This document shows, one piece after another, positions 56,575 to 64,000 of a DNA stretch of 64,000 nt (the first letter of the stretch is position 1; the number at the start of each line of letters is the position of its first letter). This DNA is from DATCLS01 sp035296625. GTDB lineage: Bacteria > Actinomycetota > Acidimicrobiia > Acidimicrobiales > VFJN01. The stretch spans positions 44,851 through 108,850 of the forward strand of contig DATHAO010000049.1 of the NCBI GenBank assembly GCA_035296625.1, written 5' to 3'. The translations under genes were made by a program, and so were the position numbers. Under the pieces are notes generated by a model, which worked only from the letters and a program-made list of their open reading frames with translations, was not told where the DNA came from and did no database searches.

Positions 56575-57812
56575 AGGCGCTCGTGTTCGGCACGCACGCG
56601 GAGCCGTGGGCGCCGCCGCCCGGCGCCAACCGGCTGGTCCGGAACCTGGCCACCACGCCGTGCGCCCTACTCGACGTGCCCGACGCCGAACCCCTGCGGC
56701 CCGACTGGTTCGTCGTTCGGCCGCTCCTCACGGGCATCTGCGGCTCGGACGCCAAGCAGGTCCTCCTCGACTTCGGGGACGACGACGACAGCGCCATGAG
56801 CGGCCTGTGCTCGTTTCCCCAGGTGCTGGGCCACGAGGTCGTCGCCGAGGTGGCGGCGCTCGGGCCGGAGGCCGAGGGCTTCGACGTGGGCCAGCGGGTC
56901 GTGCTCAACCCGTGGCTGTCCTGCGCGCCGCGGGGCATCACGCCCGTCTGCCCGGCGTGCGAGGCCGGCGACTACAGCCTCTGCTGGAGCTTCACGGCCG
57001 GGACGATCAGCCCGGGCATCCACACGGGCGTGTCGAGCGACGCCACCGGTGGCTACGCCGAGCTGATGCCGGCGCACTCCTCGATGTTGTTCCCCGTGCC
57101 CGACTCGCTCGACGACGAGCATGCGATCTTCGCCGACCCCTTCGCCGTCTCGCTGCACAGCATCACCCGGCACCCCCCGCCTGCCGGCGGCCGTGCCCTC
57201 GTGTGGGGCGCCGGGGCCCTGGGGTCGTGCGCCGTCGCCATCCTGGGGGCCCTGCACCCGGACGTGGAGGTGGCCGTCGTCGCCCGCTACGACGCCCAGG
57301 CGGAGCTCGCCGGCCGCCTGGGCGCCCAGGCGGTCTTCCGCCTGGGGAGCCAGCTCGAGCTCGTGGAGCAGCTGGCGGAATGGTCCGGCGGCGTGGTGAA
57401 GCCCACCATGGAGGGGCTCGACGGCATCCCCATGTGCCACCCGGGTGGCATCGACATCGCCTACGACACGGTGGGACGGCCCGAGACCCTCGAGGTCGAG
57501 GTGCGGGTGCTCAAGGCCCGGGGCACGCTCGTGAAGAGCGGCGTGCACACCCCCGGCCGCTGGGAGTGGAGCCCCCTCTACTTCAAGGAGATCAGCTGGG
57601 TCGGCTCCAACGCCTTCGGCATCGAGGAGGTGGCGGGCGTCCGCAAGCACGGGCTGGAGCACTACCTCGATCTCGCGACCTGCGGCCGGGTCGACCTCAC
57701 GGGCCTCCTCACCCACACCTTCGGGCTGTCGGCGTGGCGGGACGCCTTCCTCGCCATCGCCGACCAGGAGCACAGCGGTGCCGTCAAGGTCGCCCTCGAC
57801 CCCGCTCGCTAA
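56571..57812 (+). CDS. Zinc-dependent dehydrogenase (MDR, 3)
   Basis: 413 residues, longer than usual for the family. TGICGSDAKQ near 60 and GHEVV near 86 hold catalytic zinc ligands; a cysteine-rich loop (CAPRGITPVCPACEAGDYSLC, near 118-138) stands for the structural zinc site; NAD motif GAGALGSCAVAILGAL near 211. The segment after the Rossmann motif includes a 30-residue insertion (VKPTMEGLDGIPMCHPGG) not typical of sorbitol or alcohol dehydrogenases. Probably acts with the SDR upstream. GTG start; ends with TAA. Confidence 0.83.
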   Translation: MKALVFGTHAEPWAPPPGANRLVRNLATTPCALLDVPDAEPLRPDWFVVRPLLTGICGSDAKQVLLDFGDDDDSAMSGLCSFPQVLGHEVVAEVAALGPEAEGFDVGQRVVLNPWLSCAPRGITPVCPACEAGDYSLCWSFTAGTISPGIHTGVSSDATGGYAELMPAHSSMLFPVPDSLDDEHAIFADPFAVSLHSITRHPPPAGGRALVWGAGALGSCAVAILGALHPDVEVAVVARYDAQAELAGRLGAQAVFRLGSQLELVEQLAEWSGGVVKPTMEGLDGIPMCHPGGIDIAYDTVGRPETLEVEVRVLKARGTLVKSGVHTPGRWEWSPLYFKEISWVGSNAFGIEEVAGVRKHGLEHYLDLATCGRVDLTGLLTHTFGLSAWRDAFLAIADQEHSGAVKVALDPAR

Positions 57813-57816
57813 CACC

Positions 57817-59664
57817 GTGGCTCATCCCCTCGACCCGCTGAGCCCGGAGGAGATCGGCGTCGCCGTCGCGGCCGTGCGGGCCACGAGGCGCCTCACCGAG
57901 GCGGCCCGCTTCTCGACCCTCACGGTCGACGACGCCCGCCGTCCCGGCACCTCCGGCCGCCGCGCCCGGCTGGTGATCGTGCCCGGACCGGATATCTCGC
58001 TCGTCGAGGCGACGGTGGCGCTGCCGACCGGCGAGGTCGTCGGGTGGAAGGTGCACGACGGCGTTCGCCCGGCCCTCGGCTTCGGGGAGAGCCTCGAGGC
58101 CATCGCCGCCCTGCACGAGCACGCGGGCTTCAGGGCCGCGTTGGCCGCCCGCGGCATCACGGATCTCGACAAGGTGCAGATCGATCCCTGGCCCACGGGA
58201 AACTTCGGCATCGGCGCCGAGGAGGGCCGGCGGGTGGCCCGCTGCGTCTGCTTCTACCGGGAGCAGCCCGAGGACAACGGTTACGCCCGGCCGATCGAGG
58301 GCCTGCAGGCGCTCGTGGACATGGCGCGCGGCGAGGTTCTCGAGCTGCTCGACACGGGGATCGTCCCCCTGCCGGAAGACCCGGGCAGCTACTTCGCCGA
58401 GGACCACCAGCCACGGCCCGGCCTGGCGCCGCTGGCCATCACGCAGCCGGAGGGCGTCGGGTTCGCGCTGGACGGCCACGCGCTGTGCTGGCAGGGCTGG
58501 TCGCTCCACGTCAGCCTCGATCCGCTCGAGGGGATCGTCCTGCGCGACGTCGCCTACGACGGGCGGTCGGTGCTGCGGCGGGCATCCATCAGCGAGATGG
58601 TGGTGCCCTACGGCGACCCGGGGCCGCTGCACGGGTGGAAGAACGCGTTCGACTCCGGCGAGTGGGGGCTCGGCCGCCTGGCGAACTCGCTCGCTCTCGG
58701 CTGCGACTGCCTGGGCGAGATCCGCTACCTCGATGCCGTTCTCGCAGACGAGCACGGCAGCCCCAGCACCATCGCCAACGCCATCTGCCTCCACGAGGAG
58801 GACACCGGCATCCTCTGGAAGCACCAGGACCTCTTCACCGGCCGGACGGAGGTGCGCCGTAAGCGGCGGCTGGTGGTGTCCTCCATCGCCACGGTGGGCA
58901 ACTACGAGTACGGCTTCTCCTGGTACCTCTACCAGGACGCCTCCCTCGAGCTGGAGGTGAAGCTCACCGGGATCATGTCCACCAAGGCCACCGGCGACCG
59001 GCCGCCGGAGCCTTTCTCGCCGGCGATCGCGCCCGGGCTGGCGGCGCCGGTGCACCAGCACCTCTTCTGCGCCCGGCTGGATGTGGCGGTCGACGGGCCG
59101 GTCAACGAGGTCCACGAGGTGGACGTGGCGGCGCTGCCGGCCGGCGAAGACAACCCGTGGGGCAACGGCTTCGCCCCCGTCGTCACCCGCCTGACGTCCG
59201 AGTGGGGCGCGCAGCGGCTCACCGACCCGGCCCGCAGCCGATCGTGGGCCGTCGTGAACCCGGCGGTGCACAACGCCATGGAGGAGCCCGTCGCCTACCG
59301 GCTGGTCCCCCGCGCCACGCCGACCCTGCTAGCTCGGGAGGGCTCGAGCATCGCCGCCCGCGCCGGGTTCGCCACCCGCAACCTGTGGGTCACCCCCTAC
59401 GACCCCGGCGAGCGGCGGGCGGCGGGCGACTTCCCCAACCAGCACCCCGGTGGGGCGGGCCTGCCGGCCTGGACGGCGGCCGACCGGTCCCTCGTCGGCA
59501 CCGAGGTGGTGGTGTGGCACACGTTCGGCGTCACCCACGTCCCGCGCCCGGAGGACTGGCCGGTCATGCCCGTGGAGAGCACCGGGTTCCAATTCCTGCC
59601 CAGGGGGTTCTTCGACCGGAACCCCGCTCTCGACGTCCCGCCGCCGCACCACTGCGATGGCTGA
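57817..59664 (+). CDS. Copper-containing primary-amine oxidase
   Basis: 615 residues. The cofactor tyrosine (to become topaquinone) is Tyr363 in GNYEYG; the copper histidines are His413 and His415 (VHQHLF) and His574 (VTHVPRPEDWPVMP). Domain layout D2-D3-D4 without a signal peptide, as in the bacterial cytosolic AGAO-type enzymes. It oxidises a primary amine to an aldehyde, releasing ammonia and hydrogen peroxide. GTG start four bases after the dehydrogenase stop. Presence in this operon means an amine is part of the degraded compound or of a related nitrogen source. Confidence 0.93.
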   Translation: MAHPLDPLSPEEIGVAVAAVRATRRLTEAARFSTLTVDDARRPGTSGRRARLVIVPGPDISLVEATVALPTGEVVGWKVHDGVRPALGFGESLEAIAALHEHAGFRAALAARGITDLDKVQIDPWPTGNFGIGAEEGRRVARCVCFYREQPEDNGYARPIEGLQALVDMARGEVLELLDTGIVPLPEDPGSYFAEDHQPRPGLAPLAITQPEGVGFALDGHALCWQGWSLHVSLDPLEGIVLRDVAYDGRSVLRRASISEMVVPYGDPGPLHGWKNAFDSGEWGLGRLANSLALGCDCLGEIRYLDAVLADEHGSPSTIANAICLHEEDTGILWKHQDLFTGRTEVRRKRRLVVSSIATVGNYEYGFSWYLYQDASLELEVKLTGIMSTKATGDRPPEPFSPAIAPGLAAPVHQHLFCARLDVAVDGPVNEVHEVDVAALPAGEDNPWGNGFAPVVTRLTSEWGAQRLTDPARSRSWAVVNPAVHNAMEEPVAYRLVPRATPTLLAREGSSIAARAGFATRNLWVTPYDPGERRAAGDFPNQHPGGAGLPAWTAADRSLVGTEVVVWHTFGVTHVPRPEDWPVMPVESTGFQFLPRGFFDRNPALDVPPPHHCDG

Positions 59665-60364
59665 GGCTCCGATCGCCTTCGTGTGCGCCATGCCCCGGGA
59701 GCTGAAGCCGCTCACGAAGCGGTTGGGCCTCCGGCGCTCCGAGCTCGGCGGCAGCCGCGCGCGCGTGGGCTCCCTCGACGGCCGGCCGGTGGTGGCCGTC
59801 GTCACCGGCATGGGCACCCGTTGCGCCGCCGCCGGGATGCGACGGCTGCTGGACACCGTCACGCCGAGCCACGTGCTCGTGGTCGGCATCGCCGGCGCCG
59901 TGGAGGACAGCACGCCGATCGGGGCCCTGGTCGTCCCGGATCGGGTGATCGACCACGCATCCGGTCGCGAGCACCGGCACCACCTCATGGGCCCGGGCGA
60001 GGGGCACGGCACCCTGTGGACGACCGACGTCATCACGCCGGTCTCCGAGCTGCCGGCTCTGCGCGCCGGGGGCGTGGTGGCGCTCGACATGGAGACCGCC
60101 GCCATCGCCGCGGCCTGCGAGGAGCGGCGCGTGCCCTGGACGGTGTTCCGGGCCATCAGCGACCGGGCCACCGACGGAAGCGTCGATGACGAGGTGTTCC
60201 ACCTCAGCAGACAGGACGGGACCCCGAGCCCGCGGGCGGTCTTCCGCTACCTCCTCCGCCACCCGCGACGCATCCCCGGCCTCGTCCGGATGGGAAGGGA
60301 TGCCGCGCTCGCCGCCGACCGGGCCGGCGACGCCGCCATCGCCGCCGTGCGCGCCACCTTCTGA
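59657..60364 (+). CDS. Nucleosidase/phosphorylase-fold protein (MTAN-like)
   Basis: 235 residues. The PNP_UDP_1 pattern is seen: ITGMGTRC-like VVTGMGTRCAAAG near 48, VVGIAGAVED near 76, the active-site ALDMETAAIAAACEE near 142 (catalytic Glu) and RAISDRATDG near 165 (catalytic Asp). Relatives hydrolyse or phosphorolyse nucleosides, or, in hopanoid clusters (HpnG), remove adenine from an adenosyl lipid. No hopanoid genes are here. ATG overlaps the amine oxidase stop by 8 bases (ATGGCTGA). Final gene of its operon. Confidence 0.8.
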   Translation: MAEAPIAFVCAMPRELKPLTKRLGLRRSELGGSRARVGSLDGRPVVAVVTGMGTRCAAAGMRRLLDTVTPSHVLVVGIAGAVEDSTPIGALVVPDRVIDHASGREHRHHLMGPGEGHGTLWTTDVITPVSELPALRAGGVVALDMETAAIAAACEERRVPWTVFRAISDRATDGSVDDEVFHLSRQDGTPSPRAVFRYLLRHPRRIPGLVRMGRDAALAADRAGDAAIAAVRATF

Positions 60365-60378
60365 TCCGTGATCGGATC
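60363..60378. terminator. Bidirectional terminator hairpin
   Basis: GATCCG (60363-60368), loop TGAT, CGGATC (60373-60378): perfect 6-bp stem between the convergent nucleosidase and LivF-type genes, overlapping the nucleosidase stop. Confidence 0.5.
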
Positions 60379-60383
60379 GAGGG

Positions 60384-61109
60384 TCAGGGTTCGGTGGCGG
60401 GGGCCCGGTCGAAGACCTCGGCGACCACACGGTCCCCCGCGTCGGCGGCAGGGCCCTCCCAGATGACGGAGCCGTGCTCGAGCAGCACGACGCGGTCGCA
60501 CAGTGCGAGCGCCTGGCCGACGTGCTGCTCGACGATCAGCAGCGCCGTTCCCTCCGCGCGTAGGCGGGCCAGCTCGGTGTAGATCTCGTCCACGATGATC
60601 GGGGCCAGGCCGAGGGACAGCTCGTCCGCGACGAGCAGCTTCGGGGCCTCGACGAGGACCCGGGCCAGCGACAGCATCCGCTGCTCGCCGCCGGAGAGGG
60701 TGCCGGCCAGCTGGCGCCGCCGGCGAGCGAGGAAGGGGAACTGGGTGAAGGCCTGGTCGAGGCCGGTCGGGACGCCGTGGCGACCCTTCGAGCGACGGAA
60801 CGACAGCCGCAGGTTCTCCTCCACCGTGAGGGTGGCGAAGACCGACCGGCCCTCGGGGGCATGGGCGATGCCGGCGCGTGCGTAGCAGTGCGCGGGCGCG
60901 CCGGTGAGGTCGTCGCCGTCCACCCGCACGGCACCCTGCGTCGGGACGACGAGGCCCGTGGCGAGCCGGGCGACGGTGGTCTTGCCCACGCCGTTGGCGC
61001 CGAGGAGCGCCACGGCCTCACCGGCCTGGACCGCCAGCGACACGTCGAAGACGGCGCGGAACGGGCCGTAGCCGGCCGAGACGGCGTCGAGCTCCAGGAT
61101 TGCGCTCAC
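60384..61109 (-). CDS. livF: Branched-chain amino acid-type ABC transporter ATPase (LivF-like)
   Basis: 241 residues. Walker A GANGVGKTT near 39, signature LSGGEQRMLSLARVL near 139, Walker B LLVADELSLGLAP near 160, switch His in VEQHV near 196. The DELSLGLAP Walker B form is characteristic of LivF. Part of an ATP-driven importer for a branched-chain amino acid, amide or other hydrophobic carboxylate. GTG start overlapping the LivG-like stop (GTGA). Walker B carries Asp-Glu (DE), so it should be active. Confidence 0.9.
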   Translation of the reverse strand: MSAILELDAVSAGYGPFRAVFDVSLAVQAGEAVALLGANGVGKTTVARLATGLVVPTQGAVRVDGDDLTGAPAHCYARAGIAHAPEGRSVFATLTVEENLRLSFRRSKGRHGVPTGLDQAFTQFPFLARRRRQLAGTLSGGEQRMLSLARVLVEAPKLLVADELSLGLAPIIVDEIYTELARLRAEGTALLIVEQHVGQALALCDRVVLLEHGSVIWEGPAADAGDRVVAEVFDRAPATEP

Positions 61110-61879
61110 GCCCTGCGCTCCATGTTGCCGAGGTACGCGGTGCGGACCGCGGCGCTGTCGAGCACCTCGCGGGTGGGGCCGTCGGCGATCAGGATGCCGA
61201 AGTCGAGGACGTAGGCGCGCTCGGTGAAGTCCTCGACCAGCTCCACGTTGTGCTCCACGAGGAGGATGGCAAATCCCTGTTCCGCCTGCACCGCCCGCAG
61301 CGTGACGGCCAGGTCGGCCGTCTCCTGACGGTCCAGGCCCGACGAGGGCTCGTCGAGCAGCAGAAGCCGCGGGCGGATCATGAGCGCCCGCCCCACCTCG
61401 ACGAGGCGACCCTGCCCGAGGCTGAGGTGCTCGATCGGCTCGTCGGCGAGGTTCCCGAGGCCGAGCAGCTCCAACACCTCGTTGCAGGCGTCCAGCTCGT
61501 CGGGACGGGGCCGGCCGAGGCCCAGGAGGTCCCGCCACAGGCGCCCGTCGGCCCGGCGCGTCCGCTCGGCGATGAGCAGGTGCTCGCGCACGGTTGAGTC
61601 GGGGAACAGCTCGATCCGTTGGAACGACCGGCCGATGCCTCGACGGGCGCGGGCGTGCACCGCGAGAGGGCTGATGTCGTCCCCGTCGAGGCGCACGGTG
61701 CCGCGGTCGGCCCGCAGGACCCCGAGCACGCAGTTGAAAAACGTGGTCTTGCCTGCGCCGTTCGGCCCGATGAGGCCGACGCGCTCCCCGGGCTCCACGT
61801 GCAGCGACACGTCGTTGAGCGCCACGATGCCGGCGAACGACTTCGCGATGCCGGTCGCCTCGAGGACCGGTGGGTTCAT
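61106..61879 (-). CDS. livG: Branched-chain amino acid-type ABC transporter ATPase (LivG-like)
   Basis: 257 residues. Walker A GPNGAGKTTFFNC near 38, the RIGIGRSFQ-like RGIGRSFQRIELF near 83, signature LSLGQGRLVEVGRAL near 157 (LSLGQ variant), Walker B LLLLDEPSSGLDR near 176, switch His in VEHNVELV near 212. The longer linker between Walker A and signature is typical of LivG compared with LivF. ATGA overlap with the permease gene, so both ATPases are translated with it. Confidence 0.9.
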   Translation of the reverse strand: MNPPVLEATGIAKSFAGIVALNDVSLHVEPGERVGLIGPNGAGKTTFFNCVLGVLRADRGTVRLDGDDISPLAVHARARRGIGRSFQRIELFPDSTVREHLLIAERTRRADGRLWRDLLGLGRPRPDELDACNEVLELLGLGNLADEPIEHLSLGQGRLVEVGRALMIRPRLLLLDEPSSGLDRQETADLAVTLRAVQAEQGFAILLVEHNVELVEDFTERAYVLDFGILIADGPTREVLDSAAVRTAYLGNMERRA

Positions 61880-63984
61880 GTGACCGGCTCCTCGACGGCG
61901 GTGTCCGCCGCCGGCGCGGTGAGTGCGTCCGGGTCGCCAGTAGGTCTCGTGTGGGCGATGAGCCGCTCGACGCGCTCGTGCGCGCGGCGCTTGCCGTACT
62001 CCACCAGTCCCTCGGGATGGCGGGCGAACTGGACCGTCCCCAGGCCGAAGAGCACGAACCGCCATTTCGGCGACAAGGGGAGGAAACCCGGGATGCGGTC
62101 CGGGCTGCGGAGGATCCACCCGAAGATCGCTCCCTTGAGCAGCACCGCGTCGAAGAGGGCGAACGCGGCGCCCGCCTGGGCGGCTCCCTCCACCGTGCGC
62201 GAGCCGAGGGACACCACGAGCACAAGCCAGAACAGCGCGGCGAAGGGTGCGAAGTTGCTGCCGTAGTTCACGTTCTGCTGGTGCATGGCCAGCAGCGCGC
62301 CGCCGAGGCCGGCGATGAAGCCGGACACCGCGAAGGCCGTGATGCGGGCGCGGGGCGGCGAGATGCCGATCGACTGGGCCGCCACCTCGCTGCCGCGCAC
62401 GGCCCGGAGCGTCCGTCCCACCGTGCCCTCGCGGATCTGGATCACCGCCAGCGACACGATTACGAACACCAGCAACGCCAAGACCAGGAAGGACTTGTCG
62501 TCGGCGAGATCCCAGGGCCCGACCGTCGGCCGGGGCACCCGGGTGCCCTGGAGCAGCGAGGTGTCACCGCCACCGATCCACGGCAGCTTGACCATCACCG
62601 CGTCGAAGAAGAACGCGAACGCCAGCGTGGCGATGGCCACCCACACGCCGCCCAACCGCAGCACCGGCAGCGACAGGATCGCGCCGGTCCCCGCCGCCAG
62701 CACCGCGCCGATGAGGCCCGCCAGCAGGACCGGAACGCCGGCGCGGTCGGTCAACTGGAAGGCCGTGAACGCGCCGATGGCGGCGAAGGTGCCCTGGCAC
62801 AGGGAGATCTGGCCGGCCAGCCCGGTGATGACGGTGATCGACAGGTAGACCGTCGAGAGGATCACCGCCTGGGTGACGATGAACAGCCACGATGCGTCGG
62901 CCTGGGTGAACACGACGAAGCCGACGACGGCGAAGAACGCCACGGCGAAGACCTGCGTCGCCCGGGTGAGCGCCGCGCTCCTTTCGTGCGCCGCCAGCGA
63001 TGGCGGGGGCGGGTCCACGCCCGACAGCGGGTCGGACTGCTCGCGCGCTCTGCGCACCGCCGGCCACAGGACCAGCACGCCGAACAGGACGACGAACGGC
63101 ATGGCCGGGGTGACGTTCTCCTGGATCGTGTCCAGGAGCGGGTGGTCGGCCGACCAGCGCGGCAGGAACGTGTTGGCCACGGCGATGAGGACGCCGAGGC
63201 CCAGTCCGCCGGCGAGCGCCCTGGGCAGGCTGACCAGCCGGCCGACGGCGGCCGCGGCGATCGCGACCACGACGAGGTTGAAGAAGTTCGGGGCGGCCAG
63301 GGTGTTGAAGCGGGGCGCGATCAGCACGCCGGCCAGGCCGGCGAACAGGCTGGAGAGCGCCCAGCTGACGGCCGACACCCTGTCGGCCCGGATGCCGTTG
63401 AGCTCGGTCATGCGCGGGCTCTCGACGACGGCACGCATCTGCAAGCCGATGCCGCTGTATCGGAAGAGCGCGGCCAGGGCGGTCATCGCCACCAGCGCCA
63501 CGGCCATCGCCACCAGCTCGTCGCGGCTGAACTGATAGACGCCGAAGGGGTCGTAGAAGACGGTCGCGCCCCCGGGCACGATGCCCTCGGGCGTCCGACC
63601 GGCGACGGGCTCGAACCCGAGCAGCACCTCGAACAGGCTGGGGATCGCCACGGTGAGGCCGATCGCCACGACCAGTTTCGCCACCGACGAGCTGGTGCGC
63701 AGGTGACGGAAGATCAGCCGCTCGAGGACGAGCCCCAGCGCGGGCGCCAGGATGAAGACCGAGACCACCAGGGCAGGGACGATCCCCCACCCCCACTCGA
63801 CCCGCGCCTGGAAGTACATGGCGGCGGAGACGTAGGCCTGGGCTCCGAAGGCCAGGTTGAAGACGCCGCTGGTCTTGTACGCCAGGACGAAGCCGAGCGC
63901 GATGAGTGCGTAGACGGTGCCCGGCGGCGTGCCCTGGAGAAGGGCGCGGAACAGGTCCTCACCGACCGAGGCTGCGAAGGTCAT
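61876..63984 (-). CDS. Fused LivH-LivM type ABC permease
   Basis: 702 residues. The first half (about 1-300) is LivH-like (GTVYALIALGFVLAYKTSGVFNLAFG at the start; RAVVESPRMTELNGIRADRV near 187). The second half (about 345-660) is LivM-like (GLAGQISLCQGTFAAIGAFTAF; LRAVRGSEVAAQSIGISPPRARITAFAVSGF near 531). About sixteen membrane helices in all. LivH and LivM are normally two proteins; the fusion gives a fixed one-to-one pairing. A substrate-binding lipoprotein gene is not in the window but may lie just beyond its right end. ATG start; no clear ribosome site in the 16 bases left. Confidence 0.88.
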   Translation of the reverse strand: MTFAASVGEDLFRALLQGTPPGTVYALIALGFVLAYKTSGVFNLAFGAQAYVSAAMYFQARVEWGWGIVPALVVSVFILAPALGLVLERLIFRHLRTSSSVAKLVVAIGLTVAIPSLFEVLLGFEPVAGRTPEGIVPGGATVFYDPFGVYQFSRDELVAMAVALVAMTALAALFRYSGIGLQMRAVVESPRMTELNGIRADRVSAVSWALSSLFAGLAGVLIAPRFNTLAAPNFFNLVVVAIAAAAVGRLVSLPRALAGGLGLGVLIAVANTFLPRWSADHPLLDTIQENVTPAMPFVVLFGVLVLWPAVRRAREQSDPLSGVDPPPPSLAAHERSAALTRATQVFAVAFFAVVGFVVFTQADASWLFIVTQAVILSTVYLSITVITGLAGQISLCQGTFAAIGAFTAFQLTDRAGVPVLLAGLIGAVLAAGTGAILSLPVLRLGGVWVAIATLAFAFFFDAVMVKLPWIGGGDTSLLQGTRVPRPTVGPWDLADDKSFLVLALLVFVIVSLAVIQIREGTVGRTLRAVRGSEVAAQSIGISPPRARITAFAVSGFIAGLGGALLAMHQQNVNYGSNFAPFAALFWLVLVVSLGSRTVEGAAQAGAAFALFDAVLLKGAIFGWILRSPDRIPGFLPLSPKWRFVLFGLGTVQFARHPEGLVEYGKRRAHERVERLIAHTRPTGDPDALTAPAADTAVEEPVT

Positions 63985-64000
63985 GGGAGGAGCGGCGGGA

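Overview
The window is one stretch of very GC-rich chromosome with densely packed genes, many GTG starts, four-base ATGA/GTGA stop-start overlaps and third-codon-position GC bias. Together with the protein families present (several FadD-type CoA ligases, a fused FadE34-like acyl-CoA dehydrogenase, soluble CYP-type P450s, DUF35/lipid-transfer thiolase pair, nitrobindin, DUF7064/7065, tandem TetR), this points to an actinobacterium (Actinomycetota; an acidimicrobial or environmental actinomycete is my guess, not proven). I saw no tRNA, rRNA, CRISPR array, insertion sequence or phage gene.

Region 1 (1-6.6 kb): housekeeping-like genes: the tail of an upstream gene, a MOSC protein, a histidine phosphatase, a GT39-like membrane glycosyltransferase, a DUF1269 protein, then a CoA ligase with its TetR regulator on the minus strand, separated from the plus genes by a strong bidirectional hairpin.

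Region 2 (6.6-16.0 kb): one tight plus-strand operon whose genes all touch or overlap: FAD monooxygenase, epoxide hydrolase, zinc alcohol dehydrogenase, DUF7064/7065 protein, a kinase-like APH domain fused to DUF6285, CoA ligase, and a PAS/GAF-GGDEF diguanylate cyclase. It reads as oxidation, epoxide opening, dehydrogenation and CoA activation of a hydrophobic substrate, with a c-di-GMP enzyme at the end.

Region 3 (16-25 kb): small stress and accessory genes (nitrobindin, membrane protein, a Nudix gene without a normal start, DUF1772 and NmrA genes divergent from an AraC regulator, DinB protein, two MarR regulators each with perfect palindromes in its divergent promoter, amidohydrolase, VOC protein, SDR and NTF2-like genes).

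Region 4 (25.15-64 kb): a large catabolic island. Its left edge is marked by a decayed C-terminal gene stub. It holds three P450s, aldehyde dehydrogenase, family III CoA transferase, three amidohydrolases, two CoA ligases, a thiolase/DUF35 pair, a tandem double-TetR regulator, a fused two-domain acyl-CoA dehydrogenase, a pair of M24 peptidase-fold proteins (one intact, one lacking metal ligands), a polyol/sugar-acid style module (2-hydroxyacid dehydrogenase, class II aldolase, GMC oxidoreductase with its gluconate-dehydrogenase-type small subunit, two zinc dehydrogenases, FGGY kinase), a copper amine oxidase, a nucleosidase and a Liv-type ABC importer with fused permeases.

Main discovery: a 16-bp dyad, (G/C)TGAC-N6-GTYAG, recurs seven times between 25.1 and 55.8 kb, in each case in a promoter gap directly upstream of an island operon (one copy also sits upstream of a decayed acyl-CoA dehydrogenase gene). 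I propose it is the operator of an island-wide regulon that joins the P450/CoA genes to the polyol-type genes, and that the double-TetR protein encoded beside one copy is the likely regulator. Several decayed stubs (two acyl-CoA dehydrogenase remnants, two C-terminal remnants) show the island has been rearranged.
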